This document shows positions 34,953 through 42,864 of a stretch of DNA of 64,000 nucleotides, piece after piece (the first letter of the stretch is position 1; each line of letters begins with the position of its first letter). This stretch comes from JAIQFL01 sp035295745 (GTDB taxonomy: Bacteria > Acidobacteriota > Terriglobia > Bryobacterales > Bryobacteraceae). The DNA is taken from contig DATGIL010000088.1 in NCBI GenBank assembly GCA_035295745.1, positions 84,836 to 148,835 on the forward strand. Reading direction: 5' to 3'. Position numbers and translations under genes: made by a program. The notes beneath the pieces are model-generated. The model saw nothing but the letters and a program-made list of their open reading frames with translations. It did not search any database and was not told where the DNA came from.

Positions 34953-35874
34953 GCAACTCGCGCGGCCGCTCTACTACCTGGGAGTTCATCTGATGTATGC
35001 GTCCATCGTGTGGCTCGCAGCCTGGCTGCTCACCTCCATACCGCGCGGCAGCGGCACGATCAAACACTGGATTTGGGTGGCAACATCGCTCAACTTCATA
35101 CTCCCATTGGGCGCGATTGCCGACAAATCGCTGGCGCGCCACCTTGCCTGGGCCTCGCCGCTAGGAGTCATCGGCGGCGTGGGACTGCGGATCGCGGAAG
35201 ACGGAGTGCTGGCCTCCGTCCTCGCCACGGTGTGGCTTCTCGGCGTGGCGCTGATGTTCACGCGTCTGTGTTTACGGCTGCGGGCGGAGCGGAGTGCGCC
35301 GGGGCTCGATGATCACAGCGGCGATGACCAGCAGCCGGCCTTCTTTAGTCAGGGAGTGCCGGTTAGGTTCGGCCGGCCCTCGCAAGCGCCCTTAGTGAGC
35401 GGCCTTCTGCGTCCGCGCATCTCTCTCCCCAGCGGCATCGACCGGCTGTTGAGCAAGGGAGAGCTCGACGCTGTCCTGATTCACGAGCTCACCCATGCAA
35501 AGCGGCGCGACAACCTGATCCGACTGGTTCATGAAATCGGGCTTTGTGTGTTGTGGTTCCACCCGCTGGTCTGGATCACCGGGGCCCGCCTTTCGCTCTA
35601 TCGGGAGCTGTCCTGTGACGAGTCCGTGATTCGCGGCGCTCGCGGGCATGAACTGGTTTCGGCACTCGCCAAACTCGCCAATCCGGAACAGCCCTTCCTG
35701 CTACAGTCGATGGCCTCCTCGTTCCTGAGTCTGCGGATTGCCCGCCTCACGACGCCGCATCCGCGGACGGGCGCCGCAAGCCGGCTGCTGGCCATGACGT
35801 TCGCTGCGGTGCTGGTGATGGGCGTTTTCGAGACAGTGGCACATACAGCCTGCTGTTTCCTGGCAAAGCATTGA
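34945..35874 (+). CDS. M56-family membrane metallopeptidase (BlaR1/MecR1-like, no sensor domain)
   Basis: 309 residues. Membrane helices near 10-30 (MYASIVWLAAWLLTS), 38-55, 85-105 and one at the C-terminus (LLAMTFAAVLVMGVFETVA). Zinc motif in DAVLIHELTHAKRRDN (HELTH) with the downstream ELSCDESVI acid. It lacks the extracellular penicillin-binding sensor of BlaR1, so the signal is sensed otherwise. Partner of the overlapping BlaI-type repressor; two DinB-like genes and a DUF2911 gene follow on the same strand and may be the regulated output. Confidence 0.9.
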   Translation: MHEQLARPLYYLGVHLMYASIVWLAAWLLTSIPRGSGTIKHWIWVATSLNFILPLGAIADKSLARHLAWASPLGVIGGVGLRIAEDGVLASVLATVWLLGVALMFTRLCLRLRAERSAPGLDDHSGDDQQPAFFSQGVPVRFGRPSQAPLVSGLLRPRISLPSGIDRLLSKGELDAVLIHELTHAKRRDNLIRLVHEIGLCVLWFHPLVWITGARLSLYRELSCDESVIRGARGHELVSALAKLANPEQPFLLQSMASSFLSLRIARLTTPHPRTGAASRLLAMTFAAVLVMGVFETVAHTACCFLAKH

Positions 35875-35885
35875 AGGAGAAATTT

Positions 35886-36461
35886 GTGCGACGGTTTTCA
35901 AATCGGTTCGCGACTGTGTTTATCGCCTTTACTCTCTTGGCGTCGGGCGGTACGCGCCTTTGTGGTCAGACCCAGGCGCGATCCCGGGCGGAGGAGACCC
36001 TCGAATGGTGGAACCAGATCGGCCACAAGCTGATCGCCATGGCGAAAGATTTCCCCGAAGACAAATACGATTTCAAGGTACAGAAAGACGAACGTACCTT
36101 TGCGCAGAATCTTCTCCACGTCGCCGCAATCGATTACTTCCTGATCGGCAAGGTCTCGGGGTCCAAGGTGGGCCCTGACTTCGGGAAGGACTTCGAGAAT
36201 CCGTCGCGAGAGGTGTACAAGACGAAAGCCGACGTGGTGAAGCTACTCGAGCAGGCAGTCGCCGAGGGCGCGGCGGTAATGAAACAGCAGGGTGATGCGG
36301 GACTCGACAACGCTCAGCAATTCGGTTGGGAAACTGGCACCCATGTAGTCCGGAATTCCTATATCTGGATGAGCGGAATCGAGCACAGCACGGAACATTT
36401 CGGCCAGCTTGTGGTTTACTATCGCGCGAACAATCTAGTGCCGCCGGAATCGCGCCGTTGA
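35886..36461 (+). CDS. exported DinB-like protein
   Basis: 191 residues from GTG 35886, chosen because AAGGAGA at 35874-35880 is correctly spaced; the frame is open to a TTG at 35871. Signal peptide (FATVFIAFTLLASGGTRLCG). The body is a DinB/YfiT four-helix bundle: metal-type histidines in NLLHVAAIDYFL and in SGIEHSTEHFGQLVVYYR, the latter being the typical DinB C-terminal helix. DinB-superfamily proteins are mostly cytoplasmic metal-dependent thiol transferases; export is unusual but common in acidobacterial genomes. Follows the M56 gene within 11 bases. Confidence 0.82.
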   Translation: MRRFSNRFATVFIAFTLLASGGTRLCGQTQARSRAEETLEWWNQIGHKLIAMAKDFPEDKYDFKVQKDERTFAQNLLHVAAIDYFLIGKVSGSKVGPDFGKDFENPSREVYKTKADVVKLLEQAVAEGAAVMKQQGDAGLDNAQQFGWETGTHVVRNSYIWMSGIEHSTEHFGQLVVYYRANNLVPPESRR

Positions 36462-36491
36462 GCGATTGAAGATTGAAGAGGAGATCCCTGG

Positions 36492-37040
36492 ATGAAACAG
36501 GTTCTAATTCCCGTCGTGCTGGCGTTGGGCGTTTGTTCCATGAGCGCTTCGGGCCAGGTCCCGACCATTGCTTCCGCGGTGGACCGCGAGATCACCGATG
36601 CGGAAAAGCAAATTACGGACGCAGCCGAAGCCATGCCGGAGAGCAAGTACAACTTCTCTCCAGAGAACCTGCACATTGCGGGCGGAGATTACCAGGGTGT
36701 GAGAACCTTCGCCTTGGAGGTGAGGCACATCGCCGCTTCCAACTATGCGATCTGGTCGGCACTCACTGGTGATCAGTTCCCGAAGGACTTCCTGGGCGGC
36801 AACGGTCCTGAAAACCTGACCACCAAAACCGCAATCCTGCGATTTCTGAAGGACTCTTTCGCATTGGGCCACAAAGCGGCTTCGATGTTGACGCTGGACA
36901 ACATGCTGCAGCCCCCGGAGCACAGCAAATCGACTCGCCTGCGCCTGGCGGTATTTGGCGTCGAACACGCCTACGATCACTACGGACAAATCGTGGAATA
37001 CCTGCGCATGAACGGCATTGTCCCGCCCGCCAGCCGGTAA
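36492..37040 (+). CDS. exported DinB-like protein (paralogue)
   Basis: 182 residues with signal peptide (LIPVVLALGVCSMSASGQ); GAGGAGA precedes the ATG by eight bases. DinB bundle with histidine in EVRHIAASNYAIW and the C-terminal FGVEHAYDHYGQIVEYLRMN helix, ending IVPPASR, very like the end of the preceding protein (LVPPESR). The two are therefore tandem paralogues 30 bases apart. The first 40 mature residues (IASAVDREITDAEKQITDAA) are helical. Function unknown; listed as part of the BlaI-M56 locus. Confidence 0.82.
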   Translation: MKQVLIPVVLALGVCSMSASGQVPTIASAVDREITDAEKQITDAAEAMPESKYNFSPENLHIAGGDYQGVRTFALEVRHIAASNYAIWSALTGDQFPKDFLGGNGPENLTTKTAILRFLKDSFALGHKAASMLTLDNMLQPPEHSKSTRLRLAVFGVEHAYDHYGQIVEYLRMNGIVPPASR

Positions 37041-37136
37041 GTCCGGCTGGTAAACGGCTGTGTGTTGGCATCCTGATGGGGAAGCGGGCTGCGGCGTTTC
37101 GTGCGGTGTATACTCGCCGAAGAGGCTCGACGTTAG

Positions 37137-37754
37137 GTGAAACGAATTGCAATCGCCGGTCTGCTCATGGCAGGGATGGTGGGCAGCGCGCTCGCCCAGA
37201 TCGACCTGTCGAAGCTGATCACGGGGAACCAGACCAGCCCGGAGGAAATAGCCGCCATCCACTATGGCTCCGAAGGGAAGTTGATCTGGATTTTCTACTA
37301 CTCGCCCTCTGTTAGCGATGCCAAGACCAAGGAGAAAAGGCATATATTCAATGGCCCCGGTGCGCTCCAGGCTGATGGGACCATCTGGCGACTGAGCGCG
37401 GATTACGCGACTGTCCTGCACACCGATGCCGATCTGGACATCGGAGGACTGGCGGTGGCCAAGGGCGAATACACGCTCTACATCGATCTCGACAAGGGCA
37501 ACTGGAAACTGATCGTGAACAAGCAATTGGTGGAAGCCAGGCGCGGTCGGCCGTTGTGGGGCATCGTGAACTCTAGAGAAAGCACGACCGATGATCCGGC
37601 GAGCGAATTGGGCCGCACTGCTTTGACGATGGGTAAACCGGTAACTCCCGTGGAAACGCTTAAGATTTCGCTCTTGCGGACCGATGCTACTCACGGCAAG
37701 CTCGAGATTGCGTGGGAAAACGTCACGGCGTCGGTGCCGTTTACAGTGAAGTGA
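37137..37754 (+). CDS. secreted DUF2911 protein
   Basis: 205 residues starting at GTG 37137, signal peptide KRIAIAGLLMAGMVGSALAQ. The mature part matches DUF2911: a segment equivalent to W..GA..AT....D..I (WRLSADYATVLHTDADLDIG), then LAVAKGEYTLYIDLDKGNWKLIVNKQ, and a C-terminal beta-hairpin (GKLEIAWENVTASVPF). Function of this beta-rich exported domain is unknown. Probably cotranscribed with the DinB-like genes (96 bases away). Confidence 0.8.
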   Translation: MKRIAIAGLLMAGMVGSALAQIDLSKLITGNQTSPEEIAAIHYGSEGKLIWIFYYSPSVSDAKTKEKRHIFNGPGALQADGTIWRLSADYATVLHTDADLDIGGLAVAKGEYTLYIDLDKGNWKLIVNKQLVEARRGRPLWGIVNSRESTTDDPASELGRTALTMGKPVTPVETLKISLLRTDATHGKLEIAWENVTASVPFTVK

Positions 37755-38098
37755 TTTGCCGTCGACTCGATTCGCTGCGACCGGTTGGTATCCGGGGCTA
37801 CGGCTCATAATGACCGGCATGGGGCTCGCTCGCTGCACTATATCTCTCCCGAACAGATCAAAGCTTCGCCGGCGTCTGCGGCGTGCGGCATCCACTCGGC
37901 GAGAGTGACGCTGTACGAAATCGCAGGCGATCCACGGTGACAGCGAATTCGACGTTATGCAGGGCCACCTTACACAGGAACAACGCCTCCGGCACAACTC
38001 GCTCTTTCGCCGCCGGCGGTCTTCCGTCGCGATCTTGCGGGCCTTGGCCATGTCGCCGGGAGAGCGAAGTCCATCGGCCGAGGCATTTCGCCGCGGCT
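37755..38098. other. non-coding or scrambled DNA before the hydrogenase remnant
   Basis: 344 bases in which none of the three forward frames shows hydrogenase-like sequence although the gene fragment begins directly after it. Short coding-like stretches (LHYISPEQIK, SARVTLYEIAGDP) are interrupted by stops. Likely a deletion scar; I cannot identify the origin. Confidence 0.4.
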
Positions 38099-38458
38099 GT
38101 GCCGCGCGAGGGCATCGGCGTGGTGGAAGCTCCTCGGGGGACGCTGCTCCATCACTACCAGTCGGACGAGCGCGGCCTGATCACTCACTGCCGGCTGATC
38201 GTCGCTACGCAGCACAACGCTGCTCGTATTTCGATGGGCGTCGAGAAAGTGGCGCGGGCGCTGGTGACTGCTGAGAACGCGGATGAAGGCGTGTTGAACA
38301 TGGTGGAGATGTGCTTCCGCGCATACGACCCGTGCCTGGGCTGCGCCACTCACTCGCTGCCTGGAAGCATGCCCCTGGTGCTGGAGGTCCACGACCGGTC
38401 CGGCCGGCTGTTATACAACGTGAGGCGCGAACGAGATGGCACCGTACGCCGCCTGTAA
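38099..38458 (+). pseudogene. [NiFe]-hydrogenase large subunit, C-terminal fragment
   Basis: Only about 119 codons remain of a protein normally 400-500 residues long. Clear family signatures: GIGVVEAPRGTLLHHYQSDE, LIVATQHNAARI and the C-terminal nickel ligand motif RAYDPCLGCATH (DPCxxCxxH), followed by a PGSMPL extension of the type removed by the maturation peptidase. EAPRGTLxHHY plus the extension after CATH fit group 3 (cytoplasmic, cofactor-linked) hydrogenases best. The N-terminal CxxC nickel ligands and the small subunit are absent from the window, so the enzyme cannot be functional. The next gene, overlapping by 23 bases, is its peptidase. Confidence 0.85.
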
Positions 38459-38921
38459 AACCCGTCTTCGCCTCGTGGGCCTCGGCAACGAGATCCTCGC
38501 CGACGATGCATTCGGAATCATCGCGGCGCGCGAGGTGCGCCGCCGCTTCGAGCATGAGCTGGAAGTAGTCACGAGTTCGGAGACAGGTTTCAATCTCCTC
38601 GACCTGATGTTGAATACGCCGCTCCTGTTGGTGGTGGACACCATCGTGACGGGCCGCGTGAAACCTGGAACGATTCAGATCTTCGAAGAGCAGGATACGC
38701 GTCCGGAACTTGGATCTTCGCCCCATTTCATCGGTCTTTTCGAAGTGCTGGCCGCGGCGCGGCAATTGGGGCTACCGGTTCCGTCTCACGTCTGGATCTT
38801 TGCGGTAGAGGCCGCCGATTGTGTCACGGTCGGAGGGCCCATGAGGCCGGAATTGCGCCAGGCATTAGGGGCGGTAACCGATTGGGTCGAGTCGTTTCTG
38901 GAGGTGGCGCCCGATGCATGA
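38436..38921 (+). CDS. hydrogenase maturation peptidase (M52 family)
   Basis: 161 residues, the normal length for HycI/HyaD/HoxW-type endopeptidases, which clip the C-terminal tail of the hydrogenase large subunit after nickel insertion. Seen: LVGLGNEILADDAFGII (the GxGNxxxxDDxxG motif with the first metal-binding acid), VVDTIVTGRVKPGTI (second acid), SPHFIGLFEVL (histidine). The reading frame is intact although its substrate is only a fragment. Overlaps the hydrogenase stop and the start of the small membrane protein, so the three were an operon end. Confidence 0.88.
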   Translation: MAPYAACKTRLRLVGLGNEILADDAFGIIAAREVRRRFEHELEVVTSSETGFNLLDLMLNTPLLLVVDTIVTGRVKPGTIQIFEEQDTRPELGSSPHFIGLFEVLAAARQLGLPVPSHVWIFAVEAADCVTVGGPMRPELRQALGAVTDWVESFLEVAPDA

Positions 38922-39123
38922 CCCGCGCACATTCTGGCTCACCGTGACCAATATCGCCCTCGGCCTCGCGCTGCTGGTGCTGGTGATCGGACTTGCCACC
39001 GGAACGCTTTGCGATCTGATCAGTGCGAAAAGGCGAAAACGGGCCGAAATCCGCGATCTCGATCGGGAGTTACGAGATTTCCTGCATAACTCCCCGCGCC
39101 ACCACCCGAAGCCGCAGTCATGA
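38914..39123 (+). CDS. small single-helix membrane protein
   Basis: 69 residues, not recognised. One membrane helix (ITNIALGLALLVLVIGLATG-like, about residues 10-33) then a highly basic-acidic helical tail (AKRRKRAEIRDLDRELRDFL) and a His/Pro-rich end. Its ATG overlaps the peptidase stop by eight bases. The position suggests an accessory or anchor protein of the lost hydrogenase. Confidence 0.6.
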   Translation: MHDPRTFWLTVTNIALGLALLVLVIGLATGTLCDLISAKRRKRAEIRDLDRELRDFLHNSPRHHPKPQS

Positions 39124-39450
39124 ATCGGTCGATAGCGATTAGCCGCTGCTGGGTCAGAAGAAACTGCTCGATTGCTCCTGAGGCGCCTCATCAGGGATGA
39201 GCCGAAAGTGCACCGAACGTCCTTTCCAACCAGCGGCACACCGAGGTGCGTGAAGCGGTTAAGGTGGAAACCACGCCGAGCAGGTTAATAGCGACCAACC
39301 CCACATCCGCAATGCCGTCGGACATCAAACGGTGGTCTCTCTCCCGCCGAACGAGTGCAATCCGATCAAACTGATTGTGCTGGAAGAGGTGGAGCAGTTC
39401 GTGCTGAAGATGACTTTTTGAGGTGCTCCTGACATTCAGGCAGTTTTCGC
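39124..39450. other. gap with possible relic sequence
   Basis: 327 bases. Short coding-like runs in different forward frames (e.g. RHTEVREAVKVETTPSRLI, then CNPIKLIVLEEVEQFVLKMT before a stop at 39418) suggest decayed coding DNA, but no family is recognisable. Confidence 0.3.
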
Positions 39451-39479
39451 TTGACATGCAAAGGGGTTGACGGTACTAT
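39451..39479 (+). promoter_or_regulatory. sigma-70-type promoter of the aminotransferase gene
   Basis: TTGACA (39451-39456), exactly 17 bases, then TACTAT (39474-39479). The predicted leader to the GTG at 39630 is about 144 bases, contains a GGGGC-TCCG-GCTCC hairpin (about 39554-39570) and a CTGTCAGACAG palindrome (39588-39599). Confidence 0.65.
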
Positions 39480-39629
39480 CCCGCTAAGCTCTTTTGTAGA
39501 GTTTTGTAACACCGCAAACCGCCCGCCAAGCTGCGTGCCCTGTGGGTTTTGAGGGGGGCTCCGGCTCCCTATCTGGACCCTTAAGTGACTGTCAGACAGA
39601 GTGATTACACTCGAGGAGATCAACTAACC

Positions 39630-40847
39630 GTGCTAACGTCCAAGCTTTCCGAATCGCTTCGTGAACGAGGTTTTTCCCGGCGGCAAATCGGCAAAATCGC
39701 AATGGGAGCCGCGGCAGCCGTTCCGTTCTTCAATGAATTCGCCATGGCCCAAAAGGCCGAACAGCAGGCCACGGCTTCCGCACGCCGATCAGGCATGGGC
39801 GGTGGTGGCGCACGCGGGGTCTACGATCCGGAAGTGGTCCGCATCACATCTAACGAAAACCCGATGGGACCCTGCAAAGAAGGCTTGGAAGCTCTATATA
39901 AAGTTGCGCCCCTTGGATGGCGATACTCGCCCCAGGGCGAAAATCTGGAATTCAACTCATTGCTGGCAACCACCGAGAATGTTCCGCAGGACCACGTGAT
40001 CGCGTTCCCGGGTTCAAGCATTCCGCTGGCGAACAGTGCAGCCGCCTTCACTTCTCCTACTCGAAGCTGGGTGATGGGCAGCCCCGGTTACGGTAGTGGC
40101 GCCAGCCGTTTTATCGGGGCAAAGACCATTAAGGTCCCACTGCGGAAGGATTATTCGCATGATGTGGAGGCCATGATCAAGGCCGACCCGAATGCCGGCG
40201 CCTTCTATATTTGCAACCCGAATAATCCCACCGGAACGCTGACTCCGCGAAAAGACCTGGAGTACATCTTGGCGAACAAGCCGAAGGACGCCGTCCTCAT
40301 CATCGATGAGGCGTATGTCCACTTTGCCGGCCCTGAGAATATGTCCACCGATCTGGTCAGGGCGGACAAGGATGTGGTGGTGCTCCGGACTTTCTCGAAG
40401 ATCTATGGGATGGCTGGTCTTCGCGCCGGCGCCGCTTACGGGCGCCCGGACTTGATCGCGAAGGTTCGTGAGTACGGCGGTGCGGGCTTCATGCCGGTTA
40501 CTGCCACGGCATGCGCTGCGGCAAGCATGAAGGTCGGTCCCAGCCTGATGAAGGAAAGGCTGCTGATCAACAAGAGAAATCGCGATCTGGCATTCGAGCA
40601 TCTCGAGAAAGTAGGCGTGAAGTACATCCCTTCGGGCACGAACTTTTTCATGATGGAAGTGCCGGGTATGGCCGGACAGCAGGTCAACGCCGCTATGGCG
40701 ACCCACAAGGTTATGATCGGCCGGGTTTGGCAGGAGTGGCCGCAGATGGTGCGCGTGACGGTCGGCACTTACGAAGAGATGGGAAAATTTAACGCCGCGC
40801 TCGATCTCGTACTCAAGGAAGGCCCGCCGCCGGCAACTAAAGGTTGA
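39630..40847 (+). CDS. Tat-exported class I/II aminotransferase (HisC-like)
   Basis: 405 residues from GTG 39630, preferred over an upstream GTG (39585) because GAGGAG at 39613-39618 precedes it. N-terminal Tat-type signal (GFSRRQIGKIAMGAAAAVPF...FAMAQ). PLP fold-type I of the histidinol-phosphate aminotransferase kind: VRITSNENPMGPCKE, FYICNPNNPTGTLTP, VLIIDEAYVHF, the Schiff-base region VVLRTFSKIYGMAGLRAG with the lysine, and the C-terminal arginine segment WPQMVRVTVGT. Export of a PLP enzyme is compatible with Tat, which moves folded proteins with cofactor. Not next to other his genes, so a periplasmic amino-donor or cell-wall role is more likely than histidine synthesis. Confidence 0.88.
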   Translation: MLTSKLSESLRERGFSRRQIGKIAMGAAAAVPFFNEFAMAQKAEQQATASARRSGMGGGGARGVYDPEVVRITSNENPMGPCKEGLEALYKVAPLGWRYSPQGENLEFNSLLATTENVPQDHVIAFPGSSIPLANSAAAFTSPTRSWVMGSPGYGSGASRFIGAKTIKVPLRKDYSHDVEAMIKADPNAGAFYICNPNNPTGTLTPRKDLEYILANKPKDAVLIIDEAYVHFAGPENMSTDLVRADKDVVVLRTFSKIYGMAGLRAGAAYGRPDLIAKVREYGGAGFMPVTATACAAASMKVGPSLMKERLLINKRNRDLAFEHLEKVGVKYIPSGTNFFMMEVPGMAGQQVNAAMATHKVMIGRVWQEWPQMVRVTVGTYEEMGKFNAALDLVLKEGPPPATKG

Positions 40848-40873
40848 CGCCGTAACAGCGGCTCTCGGGACAA

Positions 40874-40918
40874 ACCGGTCGGCGCCGTCTACTCTCAGCA
40901 GGAGTGTCGCTGACCGGT
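40874..40918. terminator. inverted repeat between convergent genes
   Basis: ACCGGTCGGCG and CGCTGACCGGT pair over 11 bases with one G-T wobble, separated by 23 bases that contain a smaller ACTC/GAGT hairpin. Between the aminotransferase (plus) and radical SAM (minus) gene ends, so it may serve both. Confidence 0.45.
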
Positions 40919-40938
40919 ACTACTTCAGTCCAATCGAT

Positions 40939-42504
40939 TTAATCACCGGCAGGTGAAGAACCCATCGCTGCCTGCGTTGCGCCACGCGACGCATTGGGCA
41001 CACCGTGCCACTGGGTAAACGACTCGCGGATGATACGAACGACGGAGCGGCGGTTCTCTGCGATCAGTTTCACCCAGCTCCACAGGCCTTGGTGCGGAAA
41101 GTAAATCCCACGGAAGAACAAGCGGGATGCCAGGTGGCTGATCTTGTAAGGAACTGGCGCGTCGGAGATGGAATTCAGGGCATTCTCCGTCGCAGTGGCA
41201 CTATAAGCGTGTGTCCATGCGTGCCGTACCTCTTCCTGGACCTGCGCAATCGACATGTTCAGGGGCGTGTGTGCCATCCGAAATGGAGCGAACTCCAACC
41301 AGTGTTTCGGGCGTGTCAGCCGGCCTTCCTTCGCCAGCCGGTCGTATAAGGGTGTGGCGGGAAACGGCGTGATCTGACCGAAGACGGGCAGAACCGGCGG
41401 CCACTTGCCAACCTCAGCCAGGGTCCGCTCAGCGACTCCCGGCCGATCGTGGTCCAGCCCAAAAATGAATGATGTGATGGCGTAGACATTGCGCCTGGCC
41501 AGACTTTCCAGGACGCCCGCATATTCGCCCGGTTTGTTGAAGCTCTTTTTGACACTGGCGAGGTTCACCGGGTCAAGCGACTCCATCCCGATGAAGATCC
41601 ATTTGCCGCCGGATTCGGCGATCAGGTCGATCAATTCCTCATCCCGCAACAGATTGGCGCTGATCTGCCCGACCCACGAAAGCTGCGCGCCGGCCGCGAT
41701 GATGTCGCGGAGCAGCGATTTGGTGCGCTTCACATTAATGGCGAAGTTGTCGTCCACGAAGAACACAGCGATCTGGCCCCGGCTGCCCTGTGCGCGGGCC
41801 TTCAGCCGCAACATCTCGTCCACGATGCTCTGGTTGGAGCGGAACCGGATGGAGTCGCCGAAAAAACCCGTGACCGTGCAAAACTCGCAGCCGTAAGGGC
41901 AACCGCGTCCGGACTCGATGGGAATAATGTGAAAGGTCTCCCACTTATAGTGGAAATGCTCCATGATCGGCCGGAAAAACGCTGGGATGCGATTGAACTG
42001 GGCCATGTCGAGCGATTGCCAGGGAATCTCCGGATAGTCCTGCAGGCTCGGCTTCCGCTCCTGGCCAAAAGCATCTACCGGAGTGTAGATTTCCTTTAAT
42101 TGGCCGCGTGCCGCATCGGCGACAATCTTCGGCCAGGTTTCGTCGGCTTCCCCGAGTGCGACGGCGTCGGCATGCCGGGCACCGCCATCGCGCCCGAGTG
42201 CCTCGTTGGGCACTTCCGTGACGTGCGGGCCGCCGATCACCACCGGAATTCCTGCTGCCCTGAGGGCGTCGGCCACGCGGTAGGCTTTGGCAATCATGCG
42301 CGTCATCGCGCCGATCCCCACCAGGCGGACTTCAGACCGCAGGGCGAACCTCACCAGTTCGGCATCGTCCATCGGCTGGGTGTTGCCATCGATCAGGATT
42401 ACTTCATGCCCGGGTGGAGTGAGCGACTGCAGGAGAAACATCCAGAGGTGAGGCATAAAGTTCTGCGTCACCCCGTTATCAGGGTTGTATAAGAGAATTT
42501 TCAC
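40939..42504 (-). CDS. B12-binding-domain radical SAM protein
   Basis: 521 residues. N-terminal domain (1-150) has the cobalamin-binding fold pattern (KILLYNPDNG, LVGIGAMTRMIAKAYRVAD, IPVVIGGPHVTEVPNEAL) without the DxHxxG histidine, as in many members of this family. The radical SAM cluster motif is GRGCPYGCEFCTVTGFFG (CxxxCxxC) near residue 210, followed by FFVDDNFAINVKRT and GMESLDPVNL. Uses SAM cleavage for a modification that cannot be predicted; similar proteins methylate or rearrange hopanoids, antibiotics and cofactors. Single gene. It faces the Tat aminotransferase end to end. Confidence 0.9.
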   Translation of the reverse strand: MKILLYNPDNGVTQNFMPHLWMFLLQSLTPPGHEVILIDGNTQPMDDAELVRFALRSEVRLVGIGAMTRMIAKAYRVADALRAAGIPVVIGGPHVTEVPNEALGRDGGARHADAVALGEADETWPKIVADAARGQLKEIYTPVDAFGQERKPSLQDYPEIPWQSLDMAQFNRIPAFFRPIMEHFHYKWETFHIIPIESGRGCPYGCEFCTVTGFFGDSIRFRSNQSIVDEMLRLKARAQGSRGQIAVFFVDDNFAINVKRTKSLLRDIIAAGAQLSWVGQISANLLRDEELIDLIAESGGKWIFIGMESLDPVNLASVKKSFNKPGEYAGVLESLARRNVYAITSFIFGLDHDRPGVAERTLAEVGKWPPVLPVFGQITPFPATPLYDRLAKEGRLTRPKHWLEFAPFRMAHTPLNMSIAQVQEEVRHAWTHAYSATATENALNSISDAPVPYKISHLASRLFFRGIYFPHQGLWSWVKLIAENRRSVVRIIRESFTQWHGVPNASRGATQAAMGSSPAGD

Positions 42505-42864
42505 GTACTTGCCAGACCAGCGCCTCGTGGAGCTGGATTTCCTCTCCCCGGCAAGTCGTCCCGGCTTTTCGTCTTGGAGGTGGTCAGATCCAAGAGTATC
42601 CGGACAGGATTCGGTGTCGGTCTTTGTGTAGCACTATACCACACCGCCTCGGTAATTTGTCCGATAGGAAATAATGGCGTGGGTGCGGGGCTTACGTGCG
42701 CTCCCTCACGGTCGCGGCTCGTAAAACTACTGTTCCATGCGATATGTGCTTGCGAGCCGCGCGCGTGAGCAAGCGATGTCCGAATTTTTCACAGCTTCAC
42801 ACAGTCGGGGCTCGCAACTCACTGCAAATAAGCTAGATCACGAGCCGCGCGCGGCAGCAAACGA
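42505..42864. other. intergenic gap with family A copy
   Basis: 360 bases. The left part is the upstream region of the radical SAM gene, with TATAGT (minus strand, about 42630) as the best -10 candidate. The right part (42698-42860) is family A repeat DNA. No gene seen. Confidence 0.45.
42698..42860 (+). repeat. family A dispersed copies
   Basis: GCGCTCCCTCACGGTCGCGG at 42699 matches the tandem array core. Further on, two copies of GAGCCGCGCGCG (about 42755 and 42842) are followed by CGTGAGCAAGCGATG and CGGCAGCAAACGATTA, which match the GCGCGCGAGTCA..AAGCGATCA part of the unit. Confidence 0.65.

Noticed and set aside
39191..39457. 88-residue minus-strand gene
   Set aside because: No ribosome binding site, no family, and it overlaps the promoter of the aminotransferase gene; coding-like runs on the opposite strand suggest relic DNA instead.
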